Shown here: positions 7,060 to 15,943 of the stretch, one piece after another
Position numbering within the stretch: position 1 is the stretch's first letter
Layout: each line of letters starts with the position of its first letter
Origin: Clostridiales bacterium
GTDB lineage: Bacteria; Bacillota; Clostridia; Christensenellales; Aristaeellaceae
Direction of reading: 5' to 3'
Assembly (NCBI GenBank): GCA_012728435.1
Contig: JAAYFC010000105.1
Span: 1 to 44,772, forward strand
Length of the DNA stretch: 44,772 nucleotides
Translations under genes and position numbers: made by a program
Notes under the pieces: model-generated
The model's database searches: none
What the model saw: the letters and a program-made list of their open reading frames with translations, nothing else
Told to the model about the DNA's origin: nothing

Positions 7060-7089
7060 ATGATAGCACAGCGAAGCGCTCCCTTGCAA
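7060..7089 (-). promoter_or_regulatory. tRNA-Arg promoter
   Basis: On the minus strand -35 TTGCAA (7084-7089), 18-bp spacer, -10 TATCAT (7060-7065), ending 26 nt before the tRNA. Confidence 0.45.
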
Positions 7090-7113
7090 GCAGCGGGGGG
7101 CGTCTGGCTTTGC

Positions 7114-7142
7114 TTGAAAGCCCCAGAGACAGGCGGTATAAT
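7114..7142 (+). promoter_or_regulatory. Promoter of the DUF1292-uvrC operon
   Basis: -35 TTGAAA (7114-7119), 17-bp spacer, -10 TATAAT (7137-7142). It lies back to back with the tRNA promoter. Confidence 0.7.
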
Positions 7143-7190
7143 AAGCTGGAGCGAATGACTTCGTATCACAACGGATGGGGGGAGTGGACC

Positions 7191-7508
7191 ATGTCGCAAG
7201 AAGAACGCCTGGACATTGTGGAAGGCACCGATGAGGATGGCAACCGCCTGCTGCTGAGTGTTGAAAAATACTTCTTTTACAACGGCGAGGAGTATGTGGT
7301 GTTAAGGGAGGTTGACGGCGAGGGCAAGCCCACCACGCAGGGGGAGAGCCCTGACACCGTGTATATCATGCGCGTCGCCGTGTCCACGGATGAGGACGGG
7401 GAGGAGATTGAGGACTTTGAGCCGGTGGAGGAAGAGCTGGTGGAGCGCTTGATTCCCGTCATCCGCGCGCGCTATGACACCATGGACAGCGTGGAGAAAC
7501 CCGAATAA
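7191..7508 (+). CDS. DUF1292 family protein
   Basis: A small acidic 105-aa protein from ATG 7191 behind a GGGGGGAG SD. The beta-rich N-terminus (IVEGTDEDGNRLLLSVEKYF, then YNGEEYVVLREV) is the DUF1292 core seen in many Firmicutes, usually encoded near RNA or DNA maintenance genes. The function is not established. The stop codon TAA is followed at once by the TTG start of uvrC, so the two are co-translated or tightly coupled. Confidence 0.8.
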   Translation: MSQEERLDIVEGTDEDGNRLLLSVEKYFFYNGEEYVVLREVDGEGKPTTQGESPDTVYIMRVAVSTDEDGEEIEDFEPVEEELVERLIPVIRARYDTMDSVEKPE

Positions 7509-9356
7509 TTGTCCGAACGCTTTTCTGCAGCCATACAGCAAAAACTCGCCCTGCTGCCGGACCGCCCCGGTTGCTACCTCCTAAAGGAACAGGGCGAGAT
7601 TTTGTACGTCGGCAAGGCGGTCAATTTAAACAACCGCGTACGCAGCTATTTCTCTGCGCAGCCGCACTCGGCCAAGGTGCAGGCGCTGGTGGACCGGGTG
7701 GATGATTTTGACATCATCCTGGCCGCCACCAACTTAGAGGCGCTGGTGCTGGAGAGCAACCTGATCAAGCTGCACCGGCCTTATTACAACATCAAGTTGA
7801 TGGATGACAAGCACTATCCCTACATCCGTATCAGCTTAAACGAGCCCTTCCCCCGCTTGAGTGTCGCGCGGCGGATAGAAAACGACGGCGCGCGCTATTT
7901 TGGCCCCTATTACGGGACGGCGGCCATCAACCAGGTGACGGGCGTGCTGCGCCGCATCTTCCCGCTGCGCACCTGCACCTTAAGCCTGCCAGCCGCAAAG
8001 CCCCTGCGCCCCTGCATCAGCTATGAGATGGGGCAGTGCCAGGCGCCCTGCGCCGGCTATGTGTCCCAGGATGAGTATATGAAGCTGGTGGATGAGGTCA
8101 TCGCGTTTTTGCGCGGCCGCTACAAACCCATTGTAGCCCACCTTCAGGAGGAGATGGGTAAGGCCGCCCGCGAACTGCAGTTTGAGCGCGCGGCCGAGTT
8201 GCGCGACAGCATCAAGGACGTGATGGGTTTGATGGAGCAGCAAAATGCGCTGCAAACCCAGCAGGTGGACCAGGACGTGATTGCTGTTGCGCAGGATGGG
8301 CTGGACGCCATGGCCCAGGTGCTGTTTATCAGGGGCGGCAAGATGCTGGAGACCCGCGCCTTCGCGCTGCCGCGGGAGGGCAACGAGCCTTTGGATGAGG
8401 TGATTGACAGTTTTATCACCCAGTTTTATGAGGACAGGCTGCCCGCGCGTGAGGTCATCTCCCAGGCAACACAGGACCTTAACACAATGGAAACCTGGAT
8501 GCGAAAAAAGCGCGGTGGCGCGGTGGACCTGATCATCCCCCAGCGCGGAGATAAGCGCCGTCTGGTGGACAACGCCCTGCAAAACGCGCAGGATGCGCTG
8601 CAAAAACGCAACGCCAAGGCGCAGGTGGTGCACGAGCGCACCATCATCGCCAGCGAGGAGCTGGCCGCGGCACTTCAGCTAAAGCAGGTCCCTGTGCGCA
8701 TTGAGGGCTTTGACATCTCCAACACCCAGGGTGCGCAATCCGTGGCCAGCATGGTGGTGTTTGTAAACGGCCAACCATCCAGAAAAGAGTACCGCCACTT
8801 CCGCATCAAGACGGTGGAAGGGCCCAATGATTTTGCCAGCATCAACGAGGTGTTGACCCGGCGCTTCAAGCGCGCCTTAGCCCCGGACAAGCCCTGGCCG
8901 CTGCCCGATCTCATCCTGGTGGATGGCGGGCCGCAGCAGTTGGCCTTCGCGCTGATGGCGCGGGACAGTCTGGGGCTTCATGTGCCCATGTTTGGACTGG
9001 CGGAGCGGCAGGAGGAAATCTTCTTGCCCAGCGCTGATGAACCGGTCATCTTGAACCGCCACTCCCCCGCGCTGCACCTCATCCAGCGCGTCCGGGATGA
9101 GGCCCACCGCTTTGGCATCACCCACCACCGCAAGCTGCGGGGCAAGGCCAGCATCCGCTCCCGATTGGAGGAGGTGCAAGGCATTGGTCCTGCCAGGCGG
9201 CGCGCGCTGCTTTCCGCCTTCCGCTCGATTAGGGGCATCCAGGAGGCTGATGTGGAGGCGCTTTCAAAGGTGCCGGGCATGAGCAGGCCCGCCGCGCAGG
9301 CGCTGTATGACGCACTGCACACAAATGAGCAAGCCGATGCAAGAAATGACGCGTAA
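7509..9356 (+). CDS. uvrC: UvrABC system protein C (excinuclease subunit C)
   Basis: A 615-aa protein of normal UvrC length; the TTG start directly abuts the DUF1292 stop. It makes both incisions in nucleotide excision repair after UvrB loads. The N-terminal GIY-YIG nuclease domain reads GCYLLK and LYVGKA (about 16-35). A UVR domain (LQFERAAELRDSI, about 214-226) binds UvrB. The C-terminal RNase H-like nuclease shows FDISNTQG and LILVDGG, and the end has helix-hairpin-helix repeats (EVQGIGPARRRALL; LSKVPGMSRPAAQAL). All expected domains are present. It is followed after 36 nt by a secreted-protein gene. Confidence 0.97.
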   Translation: MSERFSAAIQQKLALLPDRPGCYLLKEQGEILYVGKAVNLNNRVRSYFSAQPHSAKVQALVDRVDDFDIILAATNLEALVLESNLIKLHRPYYNIKLMDDKHYPYIRISLNEPFPRLSVARRIENDGARYFGPYYGTAAINQVTGVLRRIFPLRTCTLSLPAAKPLRPCISYEMGQCQAPCAGYVSQDEYMKLVDEVIAFLRGRYKPIVAHLQEEMGKAARELQFERAAELRDSIKDVMGLMEQQNALQTQQVDQDVIAVAQDGLDAMAQVLFIRGGKMLETRAFALPREGNEPLDEVIDSFITQFYEDRLPAREVISQATQDLNTMETWMRKKRGGAVDLIIPQRGDKRRLVDNALQNAQDALQKRNAKAQVVHERTIIASEELAAALQLKQVPVRIEGFDISNTQGAQSVASMVVFVNGQPSRKEYRHFRIKTVEGPNDFASINEVLTRRFKRALAPDKPWPLPDLILVDGGPQQLAFALMARDSLGLHVPMFGLAERQEEIFLPSADEPVILNRHSPALHLIQRVRDEAHRFGITHHRKLRGKASIRSRLEEVQGIGPARRRALLSAFRSIRGIQEADVEALSKVPGMSRPAAQALYDALHTNEQADARNDA

Positions 9357-9392
9357 GGCGCGTTTGATGAATAGGAAAGGGAGGAAGGCGAT

Positions 9393-10868
9393 GTGAGAAC
9401 CCGGTTTTTTTGCCTGATGATGGCGCTGGCGCTGCTGTTTTTAATCCCCTTAAGCGCAGGGACGCTCTCCTTTTCTCAAGGCCTGACGGAGTGGAGCCAG
9501 GCGCTGGAAGCGGGCAGGTCCCTTGGAGTCACCGCGCAATTTGAGCTGACTGCCTGGCCCAACCTGACGCCGCAGACCGTAAACGCAATCCAAACCTGGC
9601 TGGCGGGACATCAGCTGTCACTCGTCGTGAAGGGCCAGGACAGCCTGGCCCAGTTATTGGCGGGCGACCAGGCCCTCTTATCAATGCAAGCCGGGCAGGA
9701 CACGGAATCCGCTGCTTTAACGCTGTTTACACCGGATGAGCAGCCCCCCGCGCGCTATCTTGGCGACCTTATGCAACCGCCCTGGCAGGTCTTGCTGGGG
9801 CAGGACACCTGGCTGCCGGATTTGAACGCGTTTCAGACCGCGCTGACCAACTTGGGCCAGGCTGCGCTCCCGCATTTGGCGGCGTTTGAGAAGCCGGTGA
9901 AAACCAGCACCTCCATCAAAAACGTGGGCATCGGCAAAAGCCAGCTGGTCTACACCTTAAAAAAGGACGAGGCGCAGGCCTTCTGGCAGGCGGTATCTGC
10001 CGACTTGCTGCCCTTGATGGATGCGGCGGTCTTCGCCGTCACCAACAAGCAGGCGAAGGCGCTGACCGAGAGTCTGCGCACGATGAAGCCTGAGGGCACC
10101 CTCATCATCAAGCGCATTTTGGACGCAGATGGACAGGACCTGGGCCTACAGGTGACAGGCACCGTGGCAGTGGACGGCAAAACCCGCAAGCTCACCTTGT
10201 TTGGCGGGGTGGTGGATAAGGGGCTGTACATCAGCTTCAAACTGCCCTCAACCAGGGGCAGCGACACCTTTACCGCGCAGATTTCTTTCACCGCTGACAA
10301 AGGCAAATTGGCCGGGGACTGGCGCGTCCTTATTGTCGCAGGCAAGCACCGGCGCAACCTCACCGGCAAATTGAACCTGAAAAGCCTTGTGGATGAGAGC
10401 GGGGAGCGCATCAGCGGCAAGTTCAGCCTGTCAGACCGCATCACCGGCGATGTGAAGAGCACCTTGGAGTATGTCATCACCCCGGATATCCACTTTACTG
10501 GCAACACGCTCCAAGGCAGCCTGCTCTTGCAGGAGATGTCCGGGAAGACTGCCCGGAAGGAAATCCGCCTGGCGCTGACCGGCGCCCTGGACGCGCCGTT
10601 TGCCGCGCTTGTGCCGATGACCGAGATGGATTTGCGGACTGCTGCACCGGGGCAAGTCAGCGCCGCGGCGGAAAAGGTGAAAACAGCCTTTTTGCCCCTG
10701 ATCACCGAGTTTTTGATGGCGCAGCCGCTGGAGACTCGCAGGCTGATCCTGCACGACCTGGGCCGCGACGCCCGCACCCAGGGTGAGAGCGTGCCGGTCA
10801 CAAATGCAGATCACAACCCCTTTACTGTGATAGATGACCACAAACCGGACGATAACAACAACCATTAA
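9393..10868 (+). CDS. Hypothetical secreted protein (paralogue 1)
   Basis: A 491-aa protein with GTG start behind GGGAGGA and an N-terminal signal peptide (hydrophobic residues about 6-22). The mature part is rich in beta-strand-like alternation with no recognised catalytic motif. A segment LLGQDTWLP (about 134-142) is matched by LLTGQDTTWPP in the next gene, and the two proteins share size and layout, so they look like tandem paralogues. It probably acts at the cell surface. I cannot name the family. It could be carried by the uvrC transcript, since only 36 nt separate them. Confidence 0.7.
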   Translation: MRTRFFCLMMALALLFLIPLSAGTLSFSQGLTEWSQALEAGRSLGVTAQFELTAWPNLTPQTVNAIQTWLAGHQLSLVVKGQDSLAQLLAGDQALLSMQAGQDTESAALTLFTPDEQPPARYLGDLMQPPWQVLLGQDTWLPDLNAFQTALTNLGQAALPHLAAFEKPVKTSTSIKNVGIGKSQLVYTLKKDEAQAFWQAVSADLLPLMDAAVFAVTNKQAKALTESLRTMKPEGTLIIKRILDADGQDLGLQVTGTVAVDGKTRKLTLFGGVVDKGLYISFKLPSTRGSDTFTAQISFTADKGKLAGDWRVLIVAGKHRRNLTGKLNLKSLVDESGERISGKFSLSDRITGDVKSTLEYVITPDIHFTGNTLQGSLLLQEMSGKTARKEIRLALTGALDAPFAALVPMTEMDLRTAAPGQVSAAAEKVKTAFLPLITEFLMAQPLETRRLILHDLGRDARTQGESVPVTNADHNPFTVIDDHKPDDNNNH

Positions 10869-10904
10869 GTCCCGTATGATCCAAAGCACCAAGGAGGAAA
10901 CCCC

Positions 10905-12443
10905 ATGAAACGATTTCTAGCCCTCTTGCTCGCGACCGTGTTGATGCTGGGTGTGCTGCCCGGCCTGGCCGCGGAATACACCCTGGATGAAAAGCTGTAC
11001 AAGCAGGTGAAGGACGGCTCCGGCCTGAAAATAACCTTGAAGACGCAGAAGACCGGCGGCGCCTTCAGCGTGCTGGATGCCCCCACCAACGCCCTGCTAA
11101 GCGCGCTGCTGCCCGGCGCGCAGGCGGATATCCGCCATTTGCGCGGTGTGGGCATCATGAAAGGCCAGGAGGAGACCGAGGTTAGCCTGACCCAGAATAA
11201 CCAGCCGGTCATGAGCATGAAGATGCTGGCAGACCAGCAGTATGAGCAGCTGACCTCCACCCTCTTTGGCGCCACGCGCTATGTGGACCGCCGCGACGGC
11301 GGGCTGCTGATGGCACTGCTTACCGGGCAGGACACCACCTGGCCCCCGGTTGAAGGTGTATTGCTCAATCTGAACACCGCCGAATCCACCTGGCAGGGCG
11401 CGGTCGCCCGCAAGCTGGATGCCTATGGCGTCAAGCTGACAGTCTGGCTGCAGGCTTTCACCAAGACGGAGTCCCTTTATGACGCGCAGAATAACCCGCA
11501 AACCAGGGTGACCGTCACCGTGCCAGCGCAGCAGCTAAAGGCCCAGGCCAAGCAGATGCTGATGGACCTGTACAGCGATACGGAGCTGCTGGCCCTGCTC
11601 TCCCAGGAGATGAACGCGCGCCAGGCAGCCGCCTACCTGCAGCCCGCCATGATGAACAGCTTCTTCCAGTCGCTGGACCTGCTGCCCTTAAATGGCAACC
11701 TGGTATCCGAGCGCCTGCTAAGCGCCCAGGGCACCATCCTGGAGAACAAGCTGACACTGCCCTTGGGAGGCGCGCGCGGGCTCTCCATCGTCAAGTATGT
11801 TTTCACCGCCAAGCCCACTGGGGATGTCACCGAAGTGCTGCTTGAATATATGCCCAAGAACACCGCCAACCAAAAGGGCGCTGTCACAGCGCTGATGATG
11901 GAAGGCGGCCTGAACGAAGAAACCCGCGAATACAGCTATAAAGGCACGCTGAGCATGCAGCCCGAAAACGGCACCGACGCCTTCACCGTGGACGCGGCTG
12001 AGGGGGATGTGCCCGCCCGCGTGTACGATTTCAACCTCCTCTACGCACCGGAGGACGAGGTGGTTGACCGCGCCAGTGAGACCTCCCGCCGCGACTTCTC
12101 CTTCAACCTGCGCGTTGTGCCGCAGGGGGACGAGAAGCTGACCGCGCAACTCATCAAAGCCAACATCAGCCTGACCAGCCGGCTCAACTCCCGCTCCGCC
12201 ACTTATTTCACCGGTGAAATAAGCTGGCAGGACGAGGGCACCCAGGCCCTGATCAAGGCCGACATCAGCGGCAATACCGCCCCGCCCTGGAATATGGAAG
12301 CCATCAACGCGCAAGGGGCCACGCGTGTGGACACCATGACAGACGCACAGCGCAAGACCCTGGGCGAACAGCTTCAAAACACCATCGTCAGCGCGTTCAC
12401 AGCCCTGATGATGCGCACCTTGACCACCACGCAAACGCCCTAG
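10905..12443 (+). CDS. Hypothetical secreted protein (paralogue 2)
   Basis: A 512-aa protein starting behind AAGGAGG, with a clear signal peptide ending near GLAAEY (about residue 24). It shares the signal peptide, size, beta-rich body and a GQDTTWPP element with the 491-aa protein just upstream, suggesting gene duplication. No catalytic motif or cell-wall anchor is seen. A strong terminator (12461-12493) ends the unit 18 nt after the stop. The pair's function is unknown; a surface or cell-envelope role is inferred only from export. Confidence 0.7.
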   Translation: MKRFLALLLATVLMLGVLPGLAAEYTLDEKLYKQVKDGSGLKITLKTQKTGGAFSVLDAPTNALLSALLPGAQADIRHLRGVGIMKGQEETEVSLTQNNQPVMSMKMLADQQYEQLTSTLFGATRYVDRRDGGLLMALLTGQDTTWPPVEGVLLNLNTAESTWQGAVARKLDAYGVKLTVWLQAFTKTESLYDAQNNPQTRVTVTVPAQQLKAQAKQMLMDLYSDTELLALLSQEMNARQAAAYLQPAMMNSFFQSLDLLPLNGNLVSERLLSAQGTILENKLTLPLGGARGLSIVKYVFTAKPTGDVTEVLLEYMPKNTANQKGAVTALMMEGGLNEETREYSYKGTLSMQPENGTDAFTVDAAEGDVPARVYDFNLLYAPEDEVVDRASETSRRDFSFNLRVVPQGDEKLTAQLIKANISLTSRLNSRSATYFTGEISWQDEGTQALIKADISGNTAPPWNMEAINAQGATRVDTMTDAQRKTLGEQLQNTIVSAFTALMMRTLTTTQTP

Positions 12444-12460
12444 GCGTCAACAGACCAAAT

Positions 12461-12493
12461 AAAGGGGCTGGCACCCAACATGCCAGCCCCTTT
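12461..12493 (+). terminator. Strong terminator after paralogue 2
   Basis: Perfect 13-bp stem AAAGGGGCTGGCA (12461-12473) / TGCCAGCCCCTTT (12481-12493) with a 7-nt loop. Confidence 0.75.
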
Positions 12494-12496
12494 GAT

Positions 12497-12548
12497 TGTC
12501 GGCAAAATATCTGCAAACACCTTGCCGTTTTGGGGGGACGGGGGGGCA
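12497..12548 (+). repeat. Partial copy of the multi-hairpin repeat (5' part)
   Basis: 46 nt from 12497 match 30903-30948 at 38 positions. The first helix is kept at its base (CGGCAA/TTGCCG here, CGACAA/TTGTCG there, a compensating G-C to A-T change), as is the linker TTTTGGGGGGACGGG. After GGGCATT the similarity ends, so it is a truncated copy. It sits 3 nt after a terminator, like the full copy at 30904. Confidence 0.6.
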
Positions 12549-12586
12549 TTACGCGCCTTTTGTTTTTCATGTTTCACTGGTCGTGA

Positions 12587-12592
12587 TATAAT
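12587..12592 (+). promoter_or_regulatory. Probable obgE promoter (-10 element)
   Basis: A consensus TATAAT (12587-12592) has only a weak -35 candidate (TTTTCA, 12565-12570, 16-bp spacer). The 5' UTR contains a GCAAGCGCGCTTGC palindrome just before the SD. Confidence 0.45.
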
Positions 12593-12647
12593 GTGGTTCG
12601 ACCTAAGCAAGCGCGCTTGCGCGCTGCTGGCAGGCAAGGAGGTTTCA

Positions 12648-13916
12648 TTGGCTAGTTTTGTGGATCAGGCGGTCATCCGCTTAAAGGCGGGGAACGGGGG
12701 CAACGGATGCGTGTCCTTCCACCGCGAGAAATTTGTACTAAACGGCGGCCCGGATGGCGGGGACGGCGGCAAGGGCGGGGACATCGTCCTGGTTGCCGAC
12801 CACAACCTGCACACGCTGATGGATTTCCGCTACCAGACCAAGTATGAGGCCGAGAACGGCGAGCAGGGCATGTCCGCCCGCCGCACCGGCAAAAGCGGGC
12901 AGGACCTCATCATCCGCGTGCCCGCCGGCACCATTGTGCGCGACAAGCGCACCGGCGGCATCATCGCCGACCTCTTTGAGCCGGGCGAGCCGCGCGTCCT
13001 GCTGCGCGGCGGACGCGGCGGCCACGGCAACGCGCGCTTCGCCACCGCCACCCGCCAGGCACCCAATTTTGCTAAACCCGGCATCAAAACCCTGTGGCAT
13101 GAATTCATTCTGGAGCTGCGCACCATTGCCGATGTCGGCCTGGTGGGCTTCCCCAACGCGGGCAAAAGCAGTTTGCTTGCGCGCATCACCGCCGCAAAGC
13201 CCAAGATTGCCAATTACCCCTTCACCACCCTGCAGCCCAACCTGGGCATCGCCCAGCACAAGGGGCAAAGCTTCGCCATCGCGGACATCCCCGGCCTGAT
13301 CGAAAAAGCCAGCGAGGGCGCAGGCCTGGGCTTTGCCTTCCTGCGCCACGTGGACCGCACCCGGCTGCTGCTTCATGTGGTGGATGCCTCCGGCCAGGAG
13401 GCCCGGGACCCGGTTTCTGACCTCAACACCGTGAATGAGGAGCTGCGCCGTTATGGCGACCTGGACGCCCGGGCCCAGATTGTGGTGGCCAACAAGATGG
13501 ACCTCCCTGACAGCCAGCAGCATGTGGATCGCCTCCGGGAAGCCGCGGGGGACAAGCCCTTTTACGCGGTGTCCGCCGCCACAGGCCAGGGCATCGCCGA
13601 GCTCATGGACGGCATCATCGCCCTGCTGCCCACCCTGCCGGAAAGCCAGCCCCTTGACGAGGAAGAGTTTTTTGAAGAAGAGCGCCTCATCGGCTGGGAA
13701 GCGGTGCGCAAGGAAGACGGTGTCTTTTCTGTCACCGGCGGCTCCATGGATAACCTGCTGGATGCCGTCAATTTTGACAGCTTTGGCAGCATGAACTGGT
13801 TCCACCGCACCCTCCGTGCCTCCGGTGTCATCGACAGATTGCGGGAGTTGGGTGCCCAGGAAGGGGACACCGTGAGGATTGGCGAAGATGGCATGGAGTT
13901 TGACTACGTGGAGTAG
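12648..13916 (+). CDS. obgE: GTPase ObgE/CgtA
   Basis: A 422-aa Obg GTPase. The TTG start at 12648 is chosen because AAGGAGGT (12636-12643) lies 4 nt upstream and the N-terminus MASFVDQAVIRLKAG aligns with the Obg fold. The glycine-rich Obg domain (about 1-158) is followed by the G domain: GFPNAGKSSLL (G1), DIPGLIEKASEG (G3) and NKMD (G4). A C-terminal OCT domain completes it. Obg binds the 50S subunit and couples ribosome assembly to GTP/ppGpp state. The usual rplU-rpmA neighbours are absent here. Confidence 0.96.
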   Translation: MASFVDQAVIRLKAGNGGNGCVSFHREKFVLNGGPDGGDGGKGGDIVLVADHNLHTLMDFRYQTKYEAENGEQGMSARRTGKSGQDLIIRVPAGTIVRDKRTGGIIADLFEPGEPRVLLRGGRGGHGNARFATATRQAPNFAKPGIKTLWHEFILELRTIADVGLVGFPNAGKSSLLARITAAKPKIANYPFTTLQPNLGIAQHKGQSFAIADIPGLIEKASEGAGLGFAFLRHVDRTRLLLHVVDASGQEARDPVSDLNTVNEELRRYGDLDARAQIVVANKMDLPDSQQHVDRLREAAGDKPFYAVSAATGQGIAELMDGIIALLPTLPESQPLDEEEFFEEERLIGWEAVRKEDGVFSVTGGSMDNLLDAVNFDSFGSMNWFHRTLRASGVIDRLRELGAQEGDTVRIGEDGMEFDYVE

Positions 13917-13932
13917 GACGGAGAGACGGGGA

Positions 13933-13999
13933 GACGTTAAAGACGTCAGAAACCTTTTCTGAAGAAAAGGTTTCCGAACCTTCCAAAAGACGTTTGGAA
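13933..13999 (+). repeat. Three consecutive hairpins between obgE and the GNAT gene
   Basis: GACGT/ACGTC (13933-13937 with 13943-13947) comes first. Next is a perfect 12-bp stem GAAACCTTTTCT/AGAAAAGGTTTC (13949-13960 with 13963-13974, minimal loop). Last is TTCCAAA/TTTGGAA (13981-13987 with 13993-13999). The middle one could terminate obgE transcription although its T-tract is absent. The dense array is like the multi-hairpin intergenic regions elsewhere in the window. Confidence 0.6.
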
Positions 14000-14033
14000 T
14001 GTTATCTTTGATCGATTGTAAAGGGTTAAATCC

Positions 14034-14555
14034 ATGGATGAATTGCGCCTGGTCATGCCCTCCCTGGACTATGAAGCCCAGCTGCTTTTATACAAACGGG
14101 AAACCCTGGAAATTGAGCCGGTCATCAACGGGGCAAGCGGCCTTGCCGACCTGACGGTTCCCCAGTGGCTGGATCAGCTGGAACAAAGGCGTAAGCCGGA
14201 GACCTGCCCGCCCGGCCTGGTGCCGGACAGCACCTTCCTGTGCATCCGCACCGCCGATGACCGCTTGGTAGGGATGATCAACATCCGCCATGTCTTAAAC
14301 GACTACCTGCGGGATTACGGCGGCCACATCGGCTATTCCATCAGGCCAAATGAACGGGGCCAGGGCTACGGCAAAGAGCAGCTGCGCCTGGGCCTCCTGG
14401 CGTGCGGCAGGCTGGGCATCTCCCCCGTGCTCCTGACGGTAGAGCCCTGGAACCATGCCTCCCAAGGGGTCATCCGTGCCCTGGGCGGCCAGTACGAGGA
14501 CAGCAGAACCACCCCGGAAGGCAAGACCATGATGCGCTTCTGGATTGCACTATAA
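14034..14555 (+). CDS. GNAT family N-acetyltransferase
   Basis: A 173-aa protein with the acetyl-CoA-binding GNAT core: GMINIRHVLNDYL (strands 2-3), GGHIGYSIRPNERGQGYGKEQ (strand 4 and the RGxGYG pyrophosphate-binding loop near 113-118), then SPVLLTVEPWNHASQGVIRALG (motif B, near 130-150). It transfers an acetyl group from acetyl-CoA to an amine; the substrate is unknown. An AAAGGG SD precedes ATG 14034. It is followed 21 nt later by yhbY on the same strand. Confidence 0.88.
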   Translation: MDELRLVMPSLDYEAQLLLYKRETLEIEPVINGASGLADLTVPQWLDQLEQRRKPETCPPGLVPDSTFLCIRTADDRLVGMINIRHVLNDYLRDYGGHIGYSIRPNERGQGYGKEQLRLGLLACGRLGISPVLLTVEPWNHASQGVIRALGGQYEDSRTTPEGKTMMRFWIAL

Positions 14556-14576
14556 AACACAAGAAAGGTACATCAT

Positions 14577-14870
14577 ATGGAAATGACTGGAAAACAACGG
14601 GCGCACCTGCGCGCCATGGCCAACAACCTGGACACTATCCTCTACCTGGGCAAGGAAGGCATCACCGACAGCGTAGTGCGGGAGGCAGAGGAGCTGCTCA
14701 CCAAGCGGGAACTGATCAAGTGCGCTGTACAGCAAAGCGCCCCCCTCACCGCCCGGGAAGCCTGCAACCAAATCTGCGAAGCGGTAGGGGCCAGCCCCGT
14801 GCAGACGATTGGCCGCCGCTTCACCATCTACCGGCGCAATGAGGAAGAGCCGGTTATCACGCTGCCATAA
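14577..14870 (+). CDS. yhbY: YhbY/CRM-domain RNA-binding protein
   Basis: A 97-aa single CRM (CRS1/YhbY) domain protein. It begins MTGKQRAHLRAMAN, has the conserved GKEGIT loop at about 28-33 in place of the GxxG-type RNA-contact loop, and ends VQTIGRRFTIYRR (GR.F.LYR-like strand). Family members associate with pre-50S particles and assist large-subunit assembly. It has normal length. It follows the GNAT gene by 21 nt and precedes the M42 aminopeptidase by 17 nt, so the three probably form one transcript. Confidence 0.93.
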   Translation: MEMTGKQRAHLRAMANNLDTILYLGKEGITDSVVREAEELLTKRELIKCAVQQSAPLTAREACNQICEAVGASPVQTIGRRFTIYRRNEEEPVITLP

Positions 14871-14887
14871 GGCGGGAAGGATTTTTC

Positions 14888-15928
14888 ATGGACAGATCAC
14901 AGATGATGCCAGCGCTGGTGGACACCCTGCGCGCGCTGGCCAATACCCCTTCCCCCACCGGGATGACGCAGGACATTGAAGCCCTGCTGATGCAGCATTT
15001 GCGGAAGCTTGGTTTCACGCCCTGGCAGAGCAAAAAGGGTGCTGTCTTTGTCAAGCTCAATGAGGCAAAGGGCGAAGGCATCCTGCTCTCCGCCCATATT
15101 GACACCCTGGGTCTGATGGTCAGATCCATCAAGGGCAACGGCCGTCTGCGCATCACGCAGTTGGGCGGCTTCCCCCTGCAGTACGCCGAGCAGGAGAACG
15201 TGCAGGTACATACGCGCGGGGGTGAACTTATCCCCGGCACCCTGCGCATGAACCAGCCCGCCGTGCATGCCAACAAAGACCTGCCCTCTGCCGAGCGCAC
15301 GGATGACACCATGGAAATCGTGCTGGACAGGAAGGTCGCCACCAAGGAGCAGACCGAAGCGCTGGGCGTCTGCGCCGGTGACTTCATCAGCTTAAATCCG
15401 CGCTTTGTGCAAAGCGATGACGGCTTCATCAAAAGCCGCCACATGGATGACAAGGCCTCTGCCGCCGTCCTGCTCACGCTGGCGCGCGCCTTTTCAGAGG
15501 GCAAGGCCAGCTGCACGCGCCCTGTTTATTTGCTGTTCACCAATTATGAGGAGGTGGGCCACGGCGCCAGCTCTGCCCATCCCGAAGGCATCACCGACAT
15601 GATTGCGGTGGATATGGGCGTGGTGGGCGATGATCTGTCCACGGATGAACTCAAGGTCAGCATCTGCGCGAAGGACTCCGGCGGCGCCTATCACCGCGCG
15701 CTGACCGGGGAGTTGATTGACACCGCAAAAGCGCACAATCTGGCCTTTGCAGTGGACATCTACCCCTACTACGGCTCTGACGCCGGCGCCGCGCTCAGAG
15801 CCGGCTATGACTACCGCCATGCCTTGATTGGCCCGGGCGTCGCCGCCAGCCACGGCTATGAGCGGGTGAACGAGGACGGCCTGTGGAACACCCTGATGTT
15901 GCTGGTGAAGTATTTGGGGGAGCAATAG
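14888..15928 (+). CDS. M42-family metallo-aminopeptidase
   Basis: A 346-aa protein with the co-catalytic dimetal centre of M42 tetrahedral aminopeptidases: SAHIDT (H70, D72), HMDDKAS (bridging Asp near 181), YEEVGHG (catalytic and ligand Glu near 222), VDMG (Asp near 240), and GVAASHGYER (final His near 319). It cleaves N-terminal residues from peptides in the cytoplasm. GGCGGGAAGGA precedes the ATG. It is the last gene of a plus-strand group and is followed by several hairpins and a terminator. Confidence 0.92.
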   Translation: MDRSQMMPALVDTLRALANTPSPTGMTQDIEALLMQHLRKLGFTPWQSKKGAVFVKLNEAKGEGILLSAHIDTLGLMVRSIKGNGRLRITQLGGFPLQYAEQENVQVHTRGGELIPGTLRMNQPAVHANKDLPSAERTDDTMEIVLDRKVATKEQTEALGVCAGDFISLNPRFVQSDDGFIKSRHMDDKASAAVLLTLARAFSEGKASCTRPVYLLFTNYEEVGHGASSAHPEGITDMIAVDMGVVGDDLSTDELKVSICAKDSGGAYHRALTGELIDTAKAHNLAFAVDIYPYYGSDAGAALRAGYDYRHALIGPGVAASHGYERVNEDGLWNTLMLLVKYLGEQ

Positions 15929-15943
15929 GATAGGGATATGAAG

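Noticed and set aside
6913..7158. Plus-strand open frame over the tRNA
   Set aside because: It lies antisense to tRNA-Arg and across two promoters.
12738..13805. Long antisense open frame across obgE
   Set aside because: A GC-rich codon-bias shadow of a certain gene; the same applies to long antisense frames over 27004-28278, 32248-33276 and 37419-38360.
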